Shown: one piece after another, positions 41,934-50,348 of the stretch
Layout of the letters: each line of letters opens with the position of its first letter
Numbering within the stretch: the first letter of the stretch is position 1
Assembly: GCA_038363005.1 (NCBI GenBank)
Contig: JBBQBI010000019.1
Span: forward strand, 1 to 64,000
Direction: 5' to 3'
Length of the DNA: 64,000 nucleotides
Origin: JAKOWB01 sp038363005
GTDB taxonomy: Bacteria > Pseudomonadota > Alphaproteobacteria > Kiloniellales > JACOMY01
Translations under genes and position numbers: made by a program
Notes under the pieces: generated by a model
Told to the model about the DNA's origin: nothing
Databases searched by the model: none
What the model saw: the letters and a program-made list of their open reading frames with translations, nothing else

Positions 41934-43136
41934 ATGCAGCGAATTCTACTAGCCCTGTTGTTGCTGGCGTTCTGCGTGCCGGCCGTCCCGGCGGCCGCCA
42001 AGCCGCTGGTCAGTGATGCGCGCATCGGACTGCACGACGACTCCACCCGCTTCGTGCTCGATCTGTCCGAACCGGTGGCCTGGCGGGTCTTCACCCTGCC
42101 GGACCCCTATCGGCTGGTCATCGACCTGCCGGAACTGATCTGGAACCTGCCCAGCGAGCTGCCACCAGCCAAGAAGGGCCTGGTGGGGGCCCTGCGCTAT
42201 GGGCTGTTTTCCCCCGGCGTCAGCCGCGTGGTGCTGGACCTGACCGGCCCCGCGGCGGTGCATCAGGTGCAGCAGCTGCCGCCCACGGCGGACGGCAAGT
42301 ACCGCCTGTTCGTCGACCTGCAGCCGACCACCGAGGCTGCCTTCAACGAGGCCACGGCACGCCTGCCGCTGCAGTCGGCCGAGGCGCTGCCGGCCACCGC
42401 CGCCACTCCGGTGCCGGAGGCGACCCCGGCGCCGGTGGGCGACCAACGGCCGTTGATCGTCGTCGACGCCGGCCATGGCGGTATCGACCCCGGTGCCACT
42501 GGCGTCTCCGGCGTGCTGGAAAAGGAACTCGTGCTGAAATATGCGCTGGAGTTGCAGAAGCAGCTGGAGGCAACCGGCAAGTATCGGGTGCAGCTGACCC
42601 GCGAAACCGACGTCTTCATCCCGCTGCGCGATCGCTACTCCATTGCCGAGGACGGCGGTGCCGACCTCTTCATCTCGCTGCATGCCAACATCCACCCCAA
42701 GGCCTCTATTCGCGGCGCCTCGGTCTTCACGCTGTCCGAGAAGGGCGCCGACTCCGACGCCGAGGCGGCCGGCCTGGCGGCCAAGGAAAACGCCGCCGAC
42801 GCGCTGGCCGGCATCGCCGACAGCGACGACGTCGCGGTGATCCTGGGCGACCTGATGCGGCGGGAGACCATGAACCTGTCGAAGAACCTGGCCAACCGCC
42901 TGGTCGACGAGGTCGGCCACGAGGCAAAGCTGCTGAAGAACACGCACCGCTACGCCAACTTCGCGGTGCTGCGCTCGCCCACCGTGCCCTCGGTGCTGAT
43001 CGAGATCGGCTATCTGTCGAACAGCACCGAGGAAGAGCAACTGCGCAGCAAGAAGCACCGCAAGGCGGTGGCGGGTGCGATCCTGCGTGCCATCGACGGC
43101 TATTTCTCGTGGCAGGAGGCCGTCAACCGCTCCTGA
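41934..43136 (+). CDS. N-acetylmuramoyl-L-alanine amidase with AMIN domain (AmiC-like)
   Basis: This periplasmic zinc amidase splits septal peptidoglycan by removing the stem peptide from MurNAc. From ATG 41934 it has 400 residues with a signal peptide (1-20, cleavage before AAKP); frames from 41847 or 41919 place extra residues ahead of it. The N-terminal AMIN domain (about 25-130, DDSTRFVLDLSEPVAWRVF) localises it to the division site. The catalytic amidase_3 domain begins at VVDAGHGGIDPGATG (zinc His) and ends with VLIEIGYLSN (catalytic Glu). EnvC/NlpD-like activation is expected for the family. Confidence 0.94.
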   Translation: MQRILLALLLLAFCVPAVPAAAKPLVSDARIGLHDDSTRFVLDLSEPVAWRVFTLPDPYRLVIDLPELIWNLPSELPPAKKGLVGALRYGLFSPGVSRVVLDLTGPAAVHQVQQLPPTADGKYRLFVDLQPTTEAAFNEATARLPLQSAEALPATAATPVPEATPAPVGDQRPLIVVDAGHGGIDPGATGVSGVLEKELVLKYALELQKQLEATGKYRVQLTRETDVFIPLRDRYSIAEDGGADLFISLHANIHPKASIRGASVFTLSEKGADSDAEAAGLAAKENAADALAGIADSDDVAVILGDLMRRETMNLSKNLANRLVDEVGHEAKLLKNTHRYANFAVLRSPTVPSVLIEIGYLSNSTEEEQLRSKKHRKAVAGAILRAIDGYFSWQEAVNRS

Positions 43137-43154
43137 TCCGGGCCGGCCGGCCCG

Positions 43155-43176
43155 GGCCGTGGCCATGGCCACGGCC
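43155..43176. promoter_or_regulatory. 22-bp perfect palindrome between amidase and PBP1A genes
   Basis: The sequence from 43155 to 43176 is its own reverse complement across all 22 bases, centred on CCATGG. It begins 18 bases after the amidase stop and lies 110 bases before the proposed PBP1A start. It could be a protein-binding dyad or a hairpin at a transcript end; there is no T-tract. Confidence 0.4.
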
Positions 43177-43285
43177 ATGCCACAATCCGGCGCAAACTGC
43201 GTTATATAGGCGATGGACCGGCTCCCGCGGGGGCCGGGCGTTCGGTATGTCGGGCCGCGGGGCCCGCCAAGAGGGTGCGACAGCG

Positions 43286-45859
43286 GTGAAAGTCTTCTGG
43301 AAGCTTTTCAAGTTCGGGCTGGGTGCCTTCCTGTTCCTGCTGCTGGCTGGTGCCGGCGCGGTGATCTATGTCTGGCACCACTACGGCGCCGACTTGCCGG
43401 ACGAGCAGAAGCTGGCCCAGTACGTGCCGGCCATCGTCACCCGGGTGCATGCCGGCGACGGCCGGCTGTTGGCCGAATATGCCATCGAGAACCGCGTCTT
43501 CGTGCCGATCGACCAGATCCCGCCGCTGGTGCAGCACGCCTTCATCTCGGCCGAGGACCAGAACTTCTACAGCCATCCGGGTATCGACCCGATGGGCATC
43601 CTGCGCGCCGGCGTCGACTTCCTGCGCAAGGGCAGCGACGAGCGCGCCCAGGGCGCCTCGACCATCACCCAGCAGCTGGCGAAGAATTTCTTCCTGTCGA
43701 GCGAGTACAAGGTCGAACGCAAGCTCAAGGAGATCATCCTCGCCTTCCGCATCGAGGCGGCCTTCACCAAGCAGCAGATCCTCGAGCTCTATCTGAACGA
43801 GATCTACCTGGGGTCGGGCAACTACGGCGTGGTGACCGCGGCGCTGAACTACTTCAACAAGTCGCTCGCCGAGCTGACGGTGGGCGAGGCCGCCTACCTG
43901 GCGGCGCTGCCCAAGGCACCCAACAACTACAACCCGGTGCGCCAGAAGAAGGCGGCGATCGAGCGCCGCAACTACGTCATCCAGCGCATGGCGGAAGACG
44001 GCTACATCACCGCCGAGCAGGCCAAGGCGGCGACCGCGGAGGACCTGGTGACGCGCGATCGCGACCAGGCCGAGGTGGCGCACGCCGAGTACTTCGCCGA
44101 GGAGGTGCGCCGCGAGATCCAGAAGCTCTACGGCGACGACATACTCTACAAGGGCGGCCTGGTGGTGCGCTCGACCTTGGATCCCAAGCTGCAGGCCTAT
44201 GCCGACAAGGCGCTGCGCCAGGGCCTGATCACCTATGACCGCCGGCACGGCTGGCGCGGCCCGCTGCTGCGCTTCGCCTTCGATCAGGCGACCCTGGAGA
44301 AGGCAACCAAGGCACACGACGACTTTGTCGCCGGCAATCCGGAAAAGCCGGTGCCACATGCCTTGGCCCTGCCGCTCGACGTGACTGACGGCGACTGGGT
44401 GTCACGGCTGCCGCCACGCGCCGACTTCAAGCTGCCGCCGGTCGACCTGGTGGCCGGCTGGCAGCCCGTGGTGGTTCTCGAGGTCGCCGACAAGACGAAG
44501 CTCGTGACCCTGGGGCTGGCTGACGGCAGCAAGGGCGTTATTCCCTTCCCCGAGCTGGCCTGGGCGAGGCCCTGGAAGGAAGACCAGCGGGTTGGCGCCG
44601 AGCCGAAGAAGCCGAGCGAGGTCCTGCAGGTCGGCGACATCGTCATGGTCGACAGCGTCAGCAGGACACCCGATGGCAAGAAGGACTACGACCCGGCCGA
44701 CTACGACGGCTTGCCGACCTTCGGCCTGCGGCAGATTCCCGACGTCGAGGGCGCCCTCGTCGCGCTCGATCCCCACACCGGGCGCGTACTGGCGATCACC
44801 GGCGGCTGGTCCTTCGAGGAGAGCGAGTTCGACCGCGCGGTGCAGGCGCAGCGGCAGCCCGGCTCCTCCTTCAAGCCCTTCGTCTATCTGTCCGCACTGG
44901 ATGCCGGCTTCACGCCAGCGACCATCATCCTCGACGCGCCCTTCGTGCTCGACCAGGGCCCGGGCCAGCCTTTGTGGAAGCCGAAGAACTACGGCAACGA
45001 TTTCCTAGGCCCGGTGCCGATGCGCCTGGGTATCGAGAAGTCGCGCAACCTGATGACCGTGCGCCTGGCACAGACCATCGGCATGGACCGGGTGGTCGAC
45101 TATGCGCGCCGGTTCGGCGTGGTCGACGAGATGCAGCCGGTGCTCTCCTCGGCGCTGGGCTCGGTGGAAACCACCTTGATGCGCATGGCAGCCGGCTACG
45201 GCATGATCGCCAACGGCGGCAAGAAGATCACGCCCACTTTGATCGATCGCATCCAGGACCGCTTCGGCAAGGTCATCTATCGCCACGACGCGCGCTCCTG
45301 CGACGCCTGTCTGGCCGCTTCGTGGGATGGCCAGGCGGCGCCGGTGCTGCCGGACGAGCGCGAGCAGATCGTCGATCCGATCAGCGACTACCAGATGATC
45401 TCGATGATGGAGGGCGTGGTGCAGCGCGGCACCGGCACCCGCCTGCTGGTGCTGAACCGTCCGGTGGCCGGCAAGACCGGCACCACCAACGACGCCTTCG
45501 ATACCTGGTTCATCGGCTATACGCCGGACTTGGTGGCCGGCGTCTACGTCGGTTTCGACCAGCCGCGCACCCTGGGGCCGGCCGACACCGGTTCCAACGT
45601 GGCCTCGCCGATCATCCGCGACTTCCTGGTCGATGCCCTGGCCGGTGTACCGGCCAAGCCCTTCCGCGTGCCCGACGGCGTGGTCTTCATGCCGATCGAC
45701 CAGCACAGCGGCATGATCTCTACCGGGAGCGGCAAGGGCGTGGTGATGGAAGCCTTCAAGCCCGGCACCGAGCCGGTGTCCGGCCAGCAGGTGCTCGACG
45801 GCGGCTATACGCCGGGGGCCGCCGACAACACCGTCACGGGCGTGCCAGGGGTTTACTAG
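43286..45859 (+). CDS. mrcA: Penicillin-binding protein 1A, bifunctional transglycosylase/transpeptidase
   Basis: PBP1A polymerises and cross-links peptidoglycan. The GTG at 43286 follows AGAGGG by about ten bases and begins directly before the membrane anchor (VKVFWKLFKFGLGAFLFLL), giving 857 residues; an ATG at 43247 and longer frames are less likely. GT51 domain: catalytic E90 in SAEDQNFYSHPG, QGASTITQQLAKNFFLS. An OB-like insertion (about 300-460) resembles the PBP1A-specific domain. The transpeptidase has S527-xx-K530 (GSSFKPF), the SxN-like EKSRNLM and KTGT in VAGKTGTTND. An R/D-rich region with DARSCDACLAA is unremarkable. Confidence 0.94.
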   Translation: MKVFWKLFKFGLGAFLFLLLAGAGAVIYVWHHYGADLPDEQKLAQYVPAIVTRVHAGDGRLLAEYAIENRVFVPIDQIPPLVQHAFISAEDQNFYSHPGIDPMGILRAGVDFLRKGSDERAQGASTITQQLAKNFFLSSEYKVERKLKEIILAFRIEAAFTKQQILELYLNEIYLGSGNYGVVTAALNYFNKSLAELTVGEAAYLAALPKAPNNYNPVRQKKAAIERRNYVIQRMAEDGYITAEQAKAATAEDLVTRDRDQAEVAHAEYFAEEVRREIQKLYGDDILYKGGLVVRSTLDPKLQAYADKALRQGLITYDRRHGWRGPLLRFAFDQATLEKATKAHDDFVAGNPEKPVPHALALPLDVTDGDWVSRLPPRADFKLPPVDLVAGWQPVVVLEVADKTKLVTLGLADGSKGVIPFPELAWARPWKEDQRVGAEPKKPSEVLQVGDIVMVDSVSRTPDGKKDYDPADYDGLPTFGLRQIPDVEGALVALDPHTGRVLAITGGWSFEESEFDRAVQAQRQPGSSFKPFVYLSALDAGFTPATIILDAPFVLDQGPGQPLWKPKNYGNDFLGPVPMRLGIEKSRNLMTVRLAQTIGMDRVVDYARRFGVVDEMQPVLSSALGSVETTLMRMAAGYGMIANGGKKITPTLIDRIQDRFGKVIYRHDARSCDACLAASWDGQAAPVLPDEREQIVDPISDYQMISMMEGVVQRGTGTRLLVLNRPVAGKTGTTNDAFDTWFIGYTPDLVAGVYVGFDQPRTLGPADTGSNVASPIIRDFLVDALAGVPAKPFRVPDGVVFMPIDQHSGMISTGSGKGVVMEAFKPGTEPVSGQQVLDGGYTPGAADNTVTGVPGVY

Positions 45860-45880
45860 GGCCCCGCAACCCCTACATTG

Positions 45881-45955
45881 CGTCATCGCCGGGCTTGGCC
45901 CGGCGATCCAGCCAACGAGCAGCCTGGATGGCCGGGCCGAGACCAGCCATGACGG
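45881..45955. repeat. Dispersed palindromic repeat, copy B
   Basis: This shorter relative of the elements at 11671-11763 and 51160-51245 lies in the mrcA-prfB gap. Its left arm reads CGTCATCGCCGGGCTTGGCC and its right arm contains GGCCGGGCCGAGACC then CATGACGG. Arm pairing is less perfect than in copies A and C. Confidence 0.65.
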
Positions 45956-45976
45956 GTGGGAAGAGCGAGACGAATT

Positions 45977-47105
45977 ATGCGTGCCGAGATCGAACAACAG
46001 GTCGAGCAGATCAGCCAGGCGCTGGCGCTGCTGAGGAGGCATCTTTGACTGGGATCGTGCGCTGCGCGACCTGGACGAGCTGAACCGCCAGTCGGAAGAC
46101 CCCAACCTCTGGAACAACGCCAAGCGCGCGCAGGAAATCATGCGCAAGCGCACCCAGCTGGCTTCCCGCGTTGGCGCCGTGCAGGGGCTGCAGGGTGCGC
46201 TGGATGACGCCCTGACCCTGCTGGAACTGGGCGAGGCCGAGGACGACAAGACCAGCATCGCCGAGGCCGAGACCGAGATCGGCAAGCTGACCGACCGGGC
46301 CCGCAAAGCGCAGCTGGAAAGCCTGCTGTCCGGCGAGGCCGACCCCAACAACGCCTTCCTCGACGTCAACTCCGGCGCTGGCGGCACCGAGGCGCAGGAT
46401 TGGGCGCTGATGCTGCTGCGCATGTACTCGCGTTGGGCCGAACAGCACGGCTACAAGGTGGAGGAGCTGGAAGAGAGCCCGGGCGAAGAAGCCGGCCTGA
46501 AGTCGGCTTCGATCCTAATCAAGGGCCCCAACGCCTTTGGCTGGCTGAAGGCCGAGGCCGGGGTGCACCGCCTGGTGCGCATCTCGCCCTTTGACAGCCA
46601 GGCACGGCGCCACACCTCCTTCGCCTCGGTCTGGGTCTATCCGGAGGTCGACGACGACATCGAGATCGAGATCCTCGACAAGGACGTGCGCACCGACACC
46701 TACCGCGCCTCGGGTGCCGGCGGCCAGCACATCAACAAGACCGATTCCGCGGTGCGCCTGACCCACATCCCGACCAACATCGTGGTGCAGTGCCAGGCCG
46801 AACGATCGCAGCACAAGAACCGCGCGACGGCCTGGAAGATGCTGCGCGCCAAGCTCTACGAGCATGAGCTGCGCAAGCGCGAGGAGGCGGCGGCGGTGAC
46901 CGAGGCCAGCAAGTCCGACATCGGCTGGGGCCACCAGATCCGTTCCTACGTGCTGCAGCCCTACCAGATGGTGAAAGACCTGCGCACCGGGGTGGAGACC
47001 AGCAACTCCAACGCGGTGCTGAACGGCGACCTGGACGATTTCCTGGAAGCGGCCCTGGCGGCCAAGCTGGGGGACAGCAAGGCGCCGGTGGTGGACGTCG
47101 GCTAG
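45977..47105 (+). CDS. prfB: Peptide chain release factor 2, with programmed +1 frameshift
   Basis: RF2 recognises UGA and UAA stops. Translation starts at ATG 45977 and meets an in-frame TGA at 46046-46048 after 23 codons. The context is AGGAGG (46034-46039), CAT, CTT, TGA, C: the same internal Shine-Dalgarno, spacing and slippery CTT as the classical autoregulatory +1 frameshift. Skipping the T at 46046 continues as LDWDRALRDLDELNRQ, standard RF2 sequence, to 47105, giving about 375 residues. The specificity motif SPF (in RISPFDSQARRHTSF) and the catalytic GGQ (in SGAGGQHINKTDSAVRL) are intact. The start at 46140 would be an artefact of ignoring the frameshift. Confidence 0.96.
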
Positions 47106-47112
47106 CCGGCGC

Positions 47113-47128
47113 GCCGCAGTTCGCTGCG
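47113..47128 (+). terminator. Small hairpin with TTCG loop after prfB
   Basis: A CCGCAG-TTCG-CTGCGG hairpin (6-bp stem with a stable UUCG-type tetraloop once transcribed) occurs eight bases after the prfB stop. No clear T-run follows, so termination is only suggested. Confidence 0.35.
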
Positions 47129-47175
47129 GACCAGGCCTTGATATGTGCTAGTACTCACCCCGGGCGGGTTCCGGG

Positions 47176-48090
47176 ATGGGCCACAGGGGCATGGCAGCGC
47201 CGCGCATCAGCGTGATCATCGTCTCCGACTATGCCGCCAAGGGCGTCAAGGATTGGTCGGATGAACTGGCTTGCGCCCAGGCTTTCGCCGCGCAGGATAT
47301 TGCCGAACCGGTTGATATCCTGGTGGTTGGCGGTGCTGCCGCCGCCGCCGAACCACCACCGCTCCTGCCGGCGGACGGCCGCCTTCTGCTGCTGCCACAT
47401 CACCGCTCCACAGCCCTGCGCGATGCCGCCGTCGAGGCGACAGCGGGCGCACTGGTGGCGGTGGTGGAGGCCGACTGCCTGCCGGCGCCCGACTGGTTGC
47501 GGCGGCTGGTCGCCGTGCTCGACCGCACCCCGGACTGCCAGGCGGTCAGCGGCCGCACGATCTACCGCGAAGACTCCGCCTTCATGCGGATTGCCACGCT
47601 GCTTGACCGCGGGTTCGTGGAGCGCGGCAGCGCCGGGCGCACTTCGCACGTGTCCACCAACGGCGCGCTCTACCGCCGCGACTTCCTGCAGCGCTTTCCC
47701 TTTCCGGAGGAGGCCAACCCCTTCGTCGCTGGCTGGCAGCGCAATGACGCCATCCTGCGCGCCGGCAGCCACATCGAGGTCGAGCCGGCGGCGGTGATGC
47801 GCCACGCCTATAGTGGTTTCGGCTTCGAGCGCGACCTGCGGCGCAACGTCGGCTTTCGCGACGCGCGGGTCTGGGGGCGGGGCGGCGGCCTGGGCAACGT
47901 GCTGCGGGTCTGGCGCCATCGCAACCGGCTGGAGCGCGAGGACCTGAAGCGCCTGGGCACGCAGCGCCTGCGCCGGTTCGACTGGCCGCTGGTGCCACCG
48001 ATCATGCTGCTGCGGCGCCTGCTCGAGCTGCCGGGCATCCGCGCCGGCCTGCGCGACGGTGCCAAGCTGCAGCGGACCGGCTACCGCTAG
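47176..48090 (+). CDS. Family 2 glycosyltransferase
   Basis: This 304-residue GT-A fold enzyme begins with RISVIIVSDY (UDP-sugar-binding Rossmann strand). It has the acidic metal motif in VVEADCLPAPDWL (an E-A-D in the usual DxD position) and the acceptor-side HVSTNGALYRRDFLQRFPF. There are no clear transmembrane helices; residues 285-304 are basic. The donor and acceptor are unknown. ATG 47176 and ATG 47191 are both possible and neither has a good ribosome site. The gene is convergent with the halogenase gene (six bases apart). Confidence 0.85.
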   Translation: MGHRGMAAPRISVIIVSDYAAKGVKDWSDELACAQAFAAQDIAEPVDILVVGGAAAAAEPPPLLPADGRLLLLPHHRSTALRDAAVEATAGALVAVVEADCLPAPDWLRRLVAVLDRTPDCQAVSGRTIYREDSAFMRIATLLDRGFVERGSAGRTSHVSTNGALYRRDFLQRFPFPEEANPFVAGWQRNDAILRAGSHIEVEPAAVMRHAYSGFGFERDLRRNVGFRDARVWGRGGGLGNVLRVWRHRNRLEREDLKRLGTQRLRRFDWPLVPPIMLLRRLLELPGIRAGLRDGAKLQRTGYR

Positions 48091-48096
48091 GCGGGC

Positions 48097-49791
48097 CTAG
48101 CGTTCGCGCAGGCGGAAGGGTGCGCCGCCGGCTGGCGCGACCGTCGGCCCGCGGCCATAGAGCCGTGCCAGCTTCTCCGACAGCGTGTCGGCCGGTGCCG
48201 GCGGTGCGGCCGCCGGCGCCGGCGGTTCGCCCATGGCCGGCTGAGCCGCCGGCTGGCCGGCGATCTCAGCCAGCAGCGCGTCATGGCCGGGCAGCTGTGC
48301 CACCAGTCCGGCAGTCTTCTGCGCCATATCCTGGCGGAATCGCTGCCAGCTGTCCGCGCGCGCCATCGCCGTGGTCGGGAAGGTCTGCCCGGCGAAGTAG
48401 CCCTTGGGCTCCAGGCAGAAGAGGTAACTCCACTCGTTGAACAGCCCGGGGCGCACGCACTGGTCCGACGGCAGCATGTGGCGCCAGCGCTCCAGCAGCG
48501 CCGCCAGGCTGTCGCGCAGCCGGGCCGGCTGGCGCGCTTCGACCCAGAAGGGTTCCGGCCGGTTCGAGGTCATGTAGTGCATCTGGATGAAGTCGACGAC
48601 GTCGTCGTACAGCTCGGCGAAGCGGCGGTTGTAGCCGGCGGCCAGCGACGGCTGCATCTGCTCGTCCGGGAAGTAGCTCAGCAGGCCGCGCACCTGCGCC
48701 TCGATCATGTAGATTGCGGTGGATTCCAAGGGTTCGACGAAGGCGCCTGACAGCCCGATGGCCAGGCAGTTGCCGACCCAGGCGCGCTGGGTGCGGCCAA
48801 CCTTCATGCGAATGGTCTTCAGGGGCGTGGCGATGGCGTCGGGGGCGATGTCGCCGGTGGCCCGCAGGTGGGCCTCGAATTCCCGCCGCGCCGCCTCGTC
48901 GTCCTGGAACTGGCTGGAGTAGACATAGCCGGTGCCGATGCGGCTGGTCAGCGGCACCCGCCAGGCCCAGCCGGCGGATAGCGCGGTGGAGCGGGTCACC
49001 GGCTCGATACCTGGCTGGCGATGCGGGATCTGCACCGGCAGCGCGCTGTCGACCAGCAGCTGATCGGCATAGGAACGGAAGGGTTCGCCCAGCTTGCCTT
49101 GCAGCAGCAGGCCGCGGAAGCCGGAGCAGTCGATCACGAACTTGACCGGCAGCGTGCCGCCCTGCTCCAGCTGCAGGCTGGCGATGTGACCGCGTTCGTC
49201 CAGCGTTGCGTCCACCACCTCGTCCTTCAGGTGGCGCACGCCGCGCGCCACCGCCACCTCGCGCAGCCAGGCGGCGAAGAGGCCGGCGTCGAGGTGGTAG
49301 GAGTAATCGACTACCTGGTCATAGTCGCTGGATCCGAGCTGGCGCGGCCCGCGCGCCGCCTGGATCAGCGCCTCGTTCCAGGTCATCGCGCCGGCCAGGC
49401 TCTGGGCGCCGCCGGGGCCATGCGCCAGGTAGTGATAGCCGGGGGAGACGCCGTCCAGCGGCTTGGGGTAGTTGAAGGGGTGATGGAATGTGACCGGACG
49501 GCCGTCGGGGTGCCGCGACCAGTCGTTGAAGCGCACCGCCAGCTTGAAGGAGGCATTGCTGCGCCGGAAGAACTCGGTCTCGCTGAGGCCGAGCTGGCGG
49601 AACAGCACGACGATGCCGCGCACCGTCGCCTCGCCGACGCCGATGGTGGGAATCTTCGGCGATTCGATCAGCGTCACCCTGACCGGCGGCTGGCCACCGG
49701 CTCGGTTCAGGAAGCTGGACAGCATGATCGCGCTCATCCAGCCGGCGGTACCGCCGCCGACGATGGTGACTTCGTCTATGCGCGCGCCCAT
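48097..49791 (-). CDS. Flavin-dependent tryptophan halogenase family protein
   Basis: The protein has 564 residues, about 30-50 longer than PrnA/RebH because of an Ala/Pro-rich tail (about 500-550). It starts with the FAD motif VGGGTAGWMSA (11-21) and GVGEATVRG (51-59). K83 in SFKLAVRFNDW aligns with the catalytic lysine (K79 of PrnA) that forms the chloramine or guides HOCl. The WxWxIP block is present with valine in place of isoleucine, WAWRVP (275-280), and the EPLEST motif with the catalytic glutamate is at 353-358. FADH2 would come from an unlinked reductase. The substrate is unknown; no biosynthetic cluster surrounds it. Confidence 0.9.
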   Translation of the reverse strand: MGARIDEVTIVGGGTAGWMSAIMLSSFLNRAGGQPPVRVTLIESPKIPTIGVGEATVRGIVVLFRQLGLSETEFFRRSNASFKLAVRFNDWSRHPDGRPVTFHHPFNYPKPLDGVSPGYHYLAHGPGGAQSLAGAMTWNEALIQAARGPRQLGSSDYDQVVDYSYHLDAGLFAAWLREVAVARGVRHLKDEVVDATLDERGHIASLQLEQGGTLPVKFVIDCSGFRGLLLQGKLGEPFRSYADQLLVDSALPVQIPHRQPGIEPVTRSTALSAGWAWRVPLTSRIGTGYVYSSQFQDDEAARREFEAHLRATGDIAPDAIATPLKTIRMKVGRTQRAWVGNCLAIGLSGAFVEPLESTAIYMIEAQVRGLLSYFPDEQMQPSLAAGYNRRFAELYDDVVDFIQMHYMTSNRPEPFWVEARQPARLRDSLAALLERWRHMLPSDQCVRPGLFNEWSYLFCLEPKGYFAGQTFPTTAMARADSWQRFRQDMAQKTAGLVAQLPGHDALLAEIAGQPAAQPAMGEPPAPAAAPPAPADTLSEKLARLYGRGPTVAPAGGAPFRLRER

Positions 49792-49862
49792 GGGGCCACT
49801 CCCGAGTCCCGGTCCGTCTCAAGCGGGCAGAGCTTAGCAGCCGAGGGGGCAGGGTAAAGCCG

Positions 49863-50348
49863 TCAACGCCGCTTCAGCTGGATGCCCTGGCCGGCTACCG
49901 CTGGCCAGGGCAGCGGCGCATGCGCGGCCTGCAACGCCGCGACCCTGGCCTGGATCGCCGGCGGAAAAGCCGCGCTGCGCGGCGGGTGCCCGGCGACATG
50001 CAGGCCCAGCAACTCGGTGGTGGCGACCGGCTGTTCCTGCCCGGCCGCCCACAGCCGCTGGAAATAGCGCAGGCGCTTCTGGTCGCTTTCCAGCAGCTGG
50101 GTGGTGATGCTCAGCGCCGTGCCGCCCGCCACCTCTTGCAGGTAGTGGATGTGGCTTTCCAGCGTATAGAGCGATGCGGCCTGGGCCTGACGATAGGCGG
50201 CGTCGATGCCGACCTCGTCCATCAAGCCGTCGCTGGCATAACCGAAGGCCAGGACGTAATAGGCCTCGCTCATGTGCCCGTTGTAGTCGACCCAGTCCGG
50301 CAGGCAGGTGCCCTGCCAGGTAACCAGGCCGTGGCCGCCGTCGCTCAT
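49863..50348 (-). CDS. Hot-dog thioesterase paralogous to the domain fused to carnitine dehydrogenase
   Basis: This acyl-CoA thioesterase-like protein has 161 residues. ATG 50346-50348 overlaps the caiD stop (ATGA). It is clearly related to the C-terminal domain of the carnitine dehydrogenase gene four kilobases upstream: LPDWVDYNGHMSEAYYVL here matches KPDWIDYNGHMTEGAYVM there, and VGIDAAYRQ matches VGIDEAYRT. In that family the domain hydrolyses betainyl-CoA. A second copy in the same operon suggests another CoA-release step, for example carnitinyl-CoA to carnitine, but this is inference. Confidence 0.85.
   Translation of the reverse strand: MSDGGHGLVTWQGTCLPDWVDYNGHMSEAYYVLAFGYASDGLMDEVGIDAAYRQAQAASLYTLESHIHYLQEVAGGTALSITTQLLESDQKRLRYFQRLWAAGQEQPVATTELLGLHVAGHPPRSAAFPPAIQARVAALQAAHAPLPWPAVAGQGIQLKRR

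Noticed and set aside
41382..41934. Overlapping open frames of 95-161 codons in the rne/amidase gap
   Set aside because: Arg/Pro/Gly-rich translations on both strands with no family resemblance, no ribosome site and mutual overlap; more likely non-coding leader DNA.
46140..47105. prfB starting at ATG 46140 as a 321-residue protein
   Set aside because: The upstream frameshift signal and the continuous RF2 sequence from 45977 explain the missing N-terminus; the internal start would lack part of domain 1.
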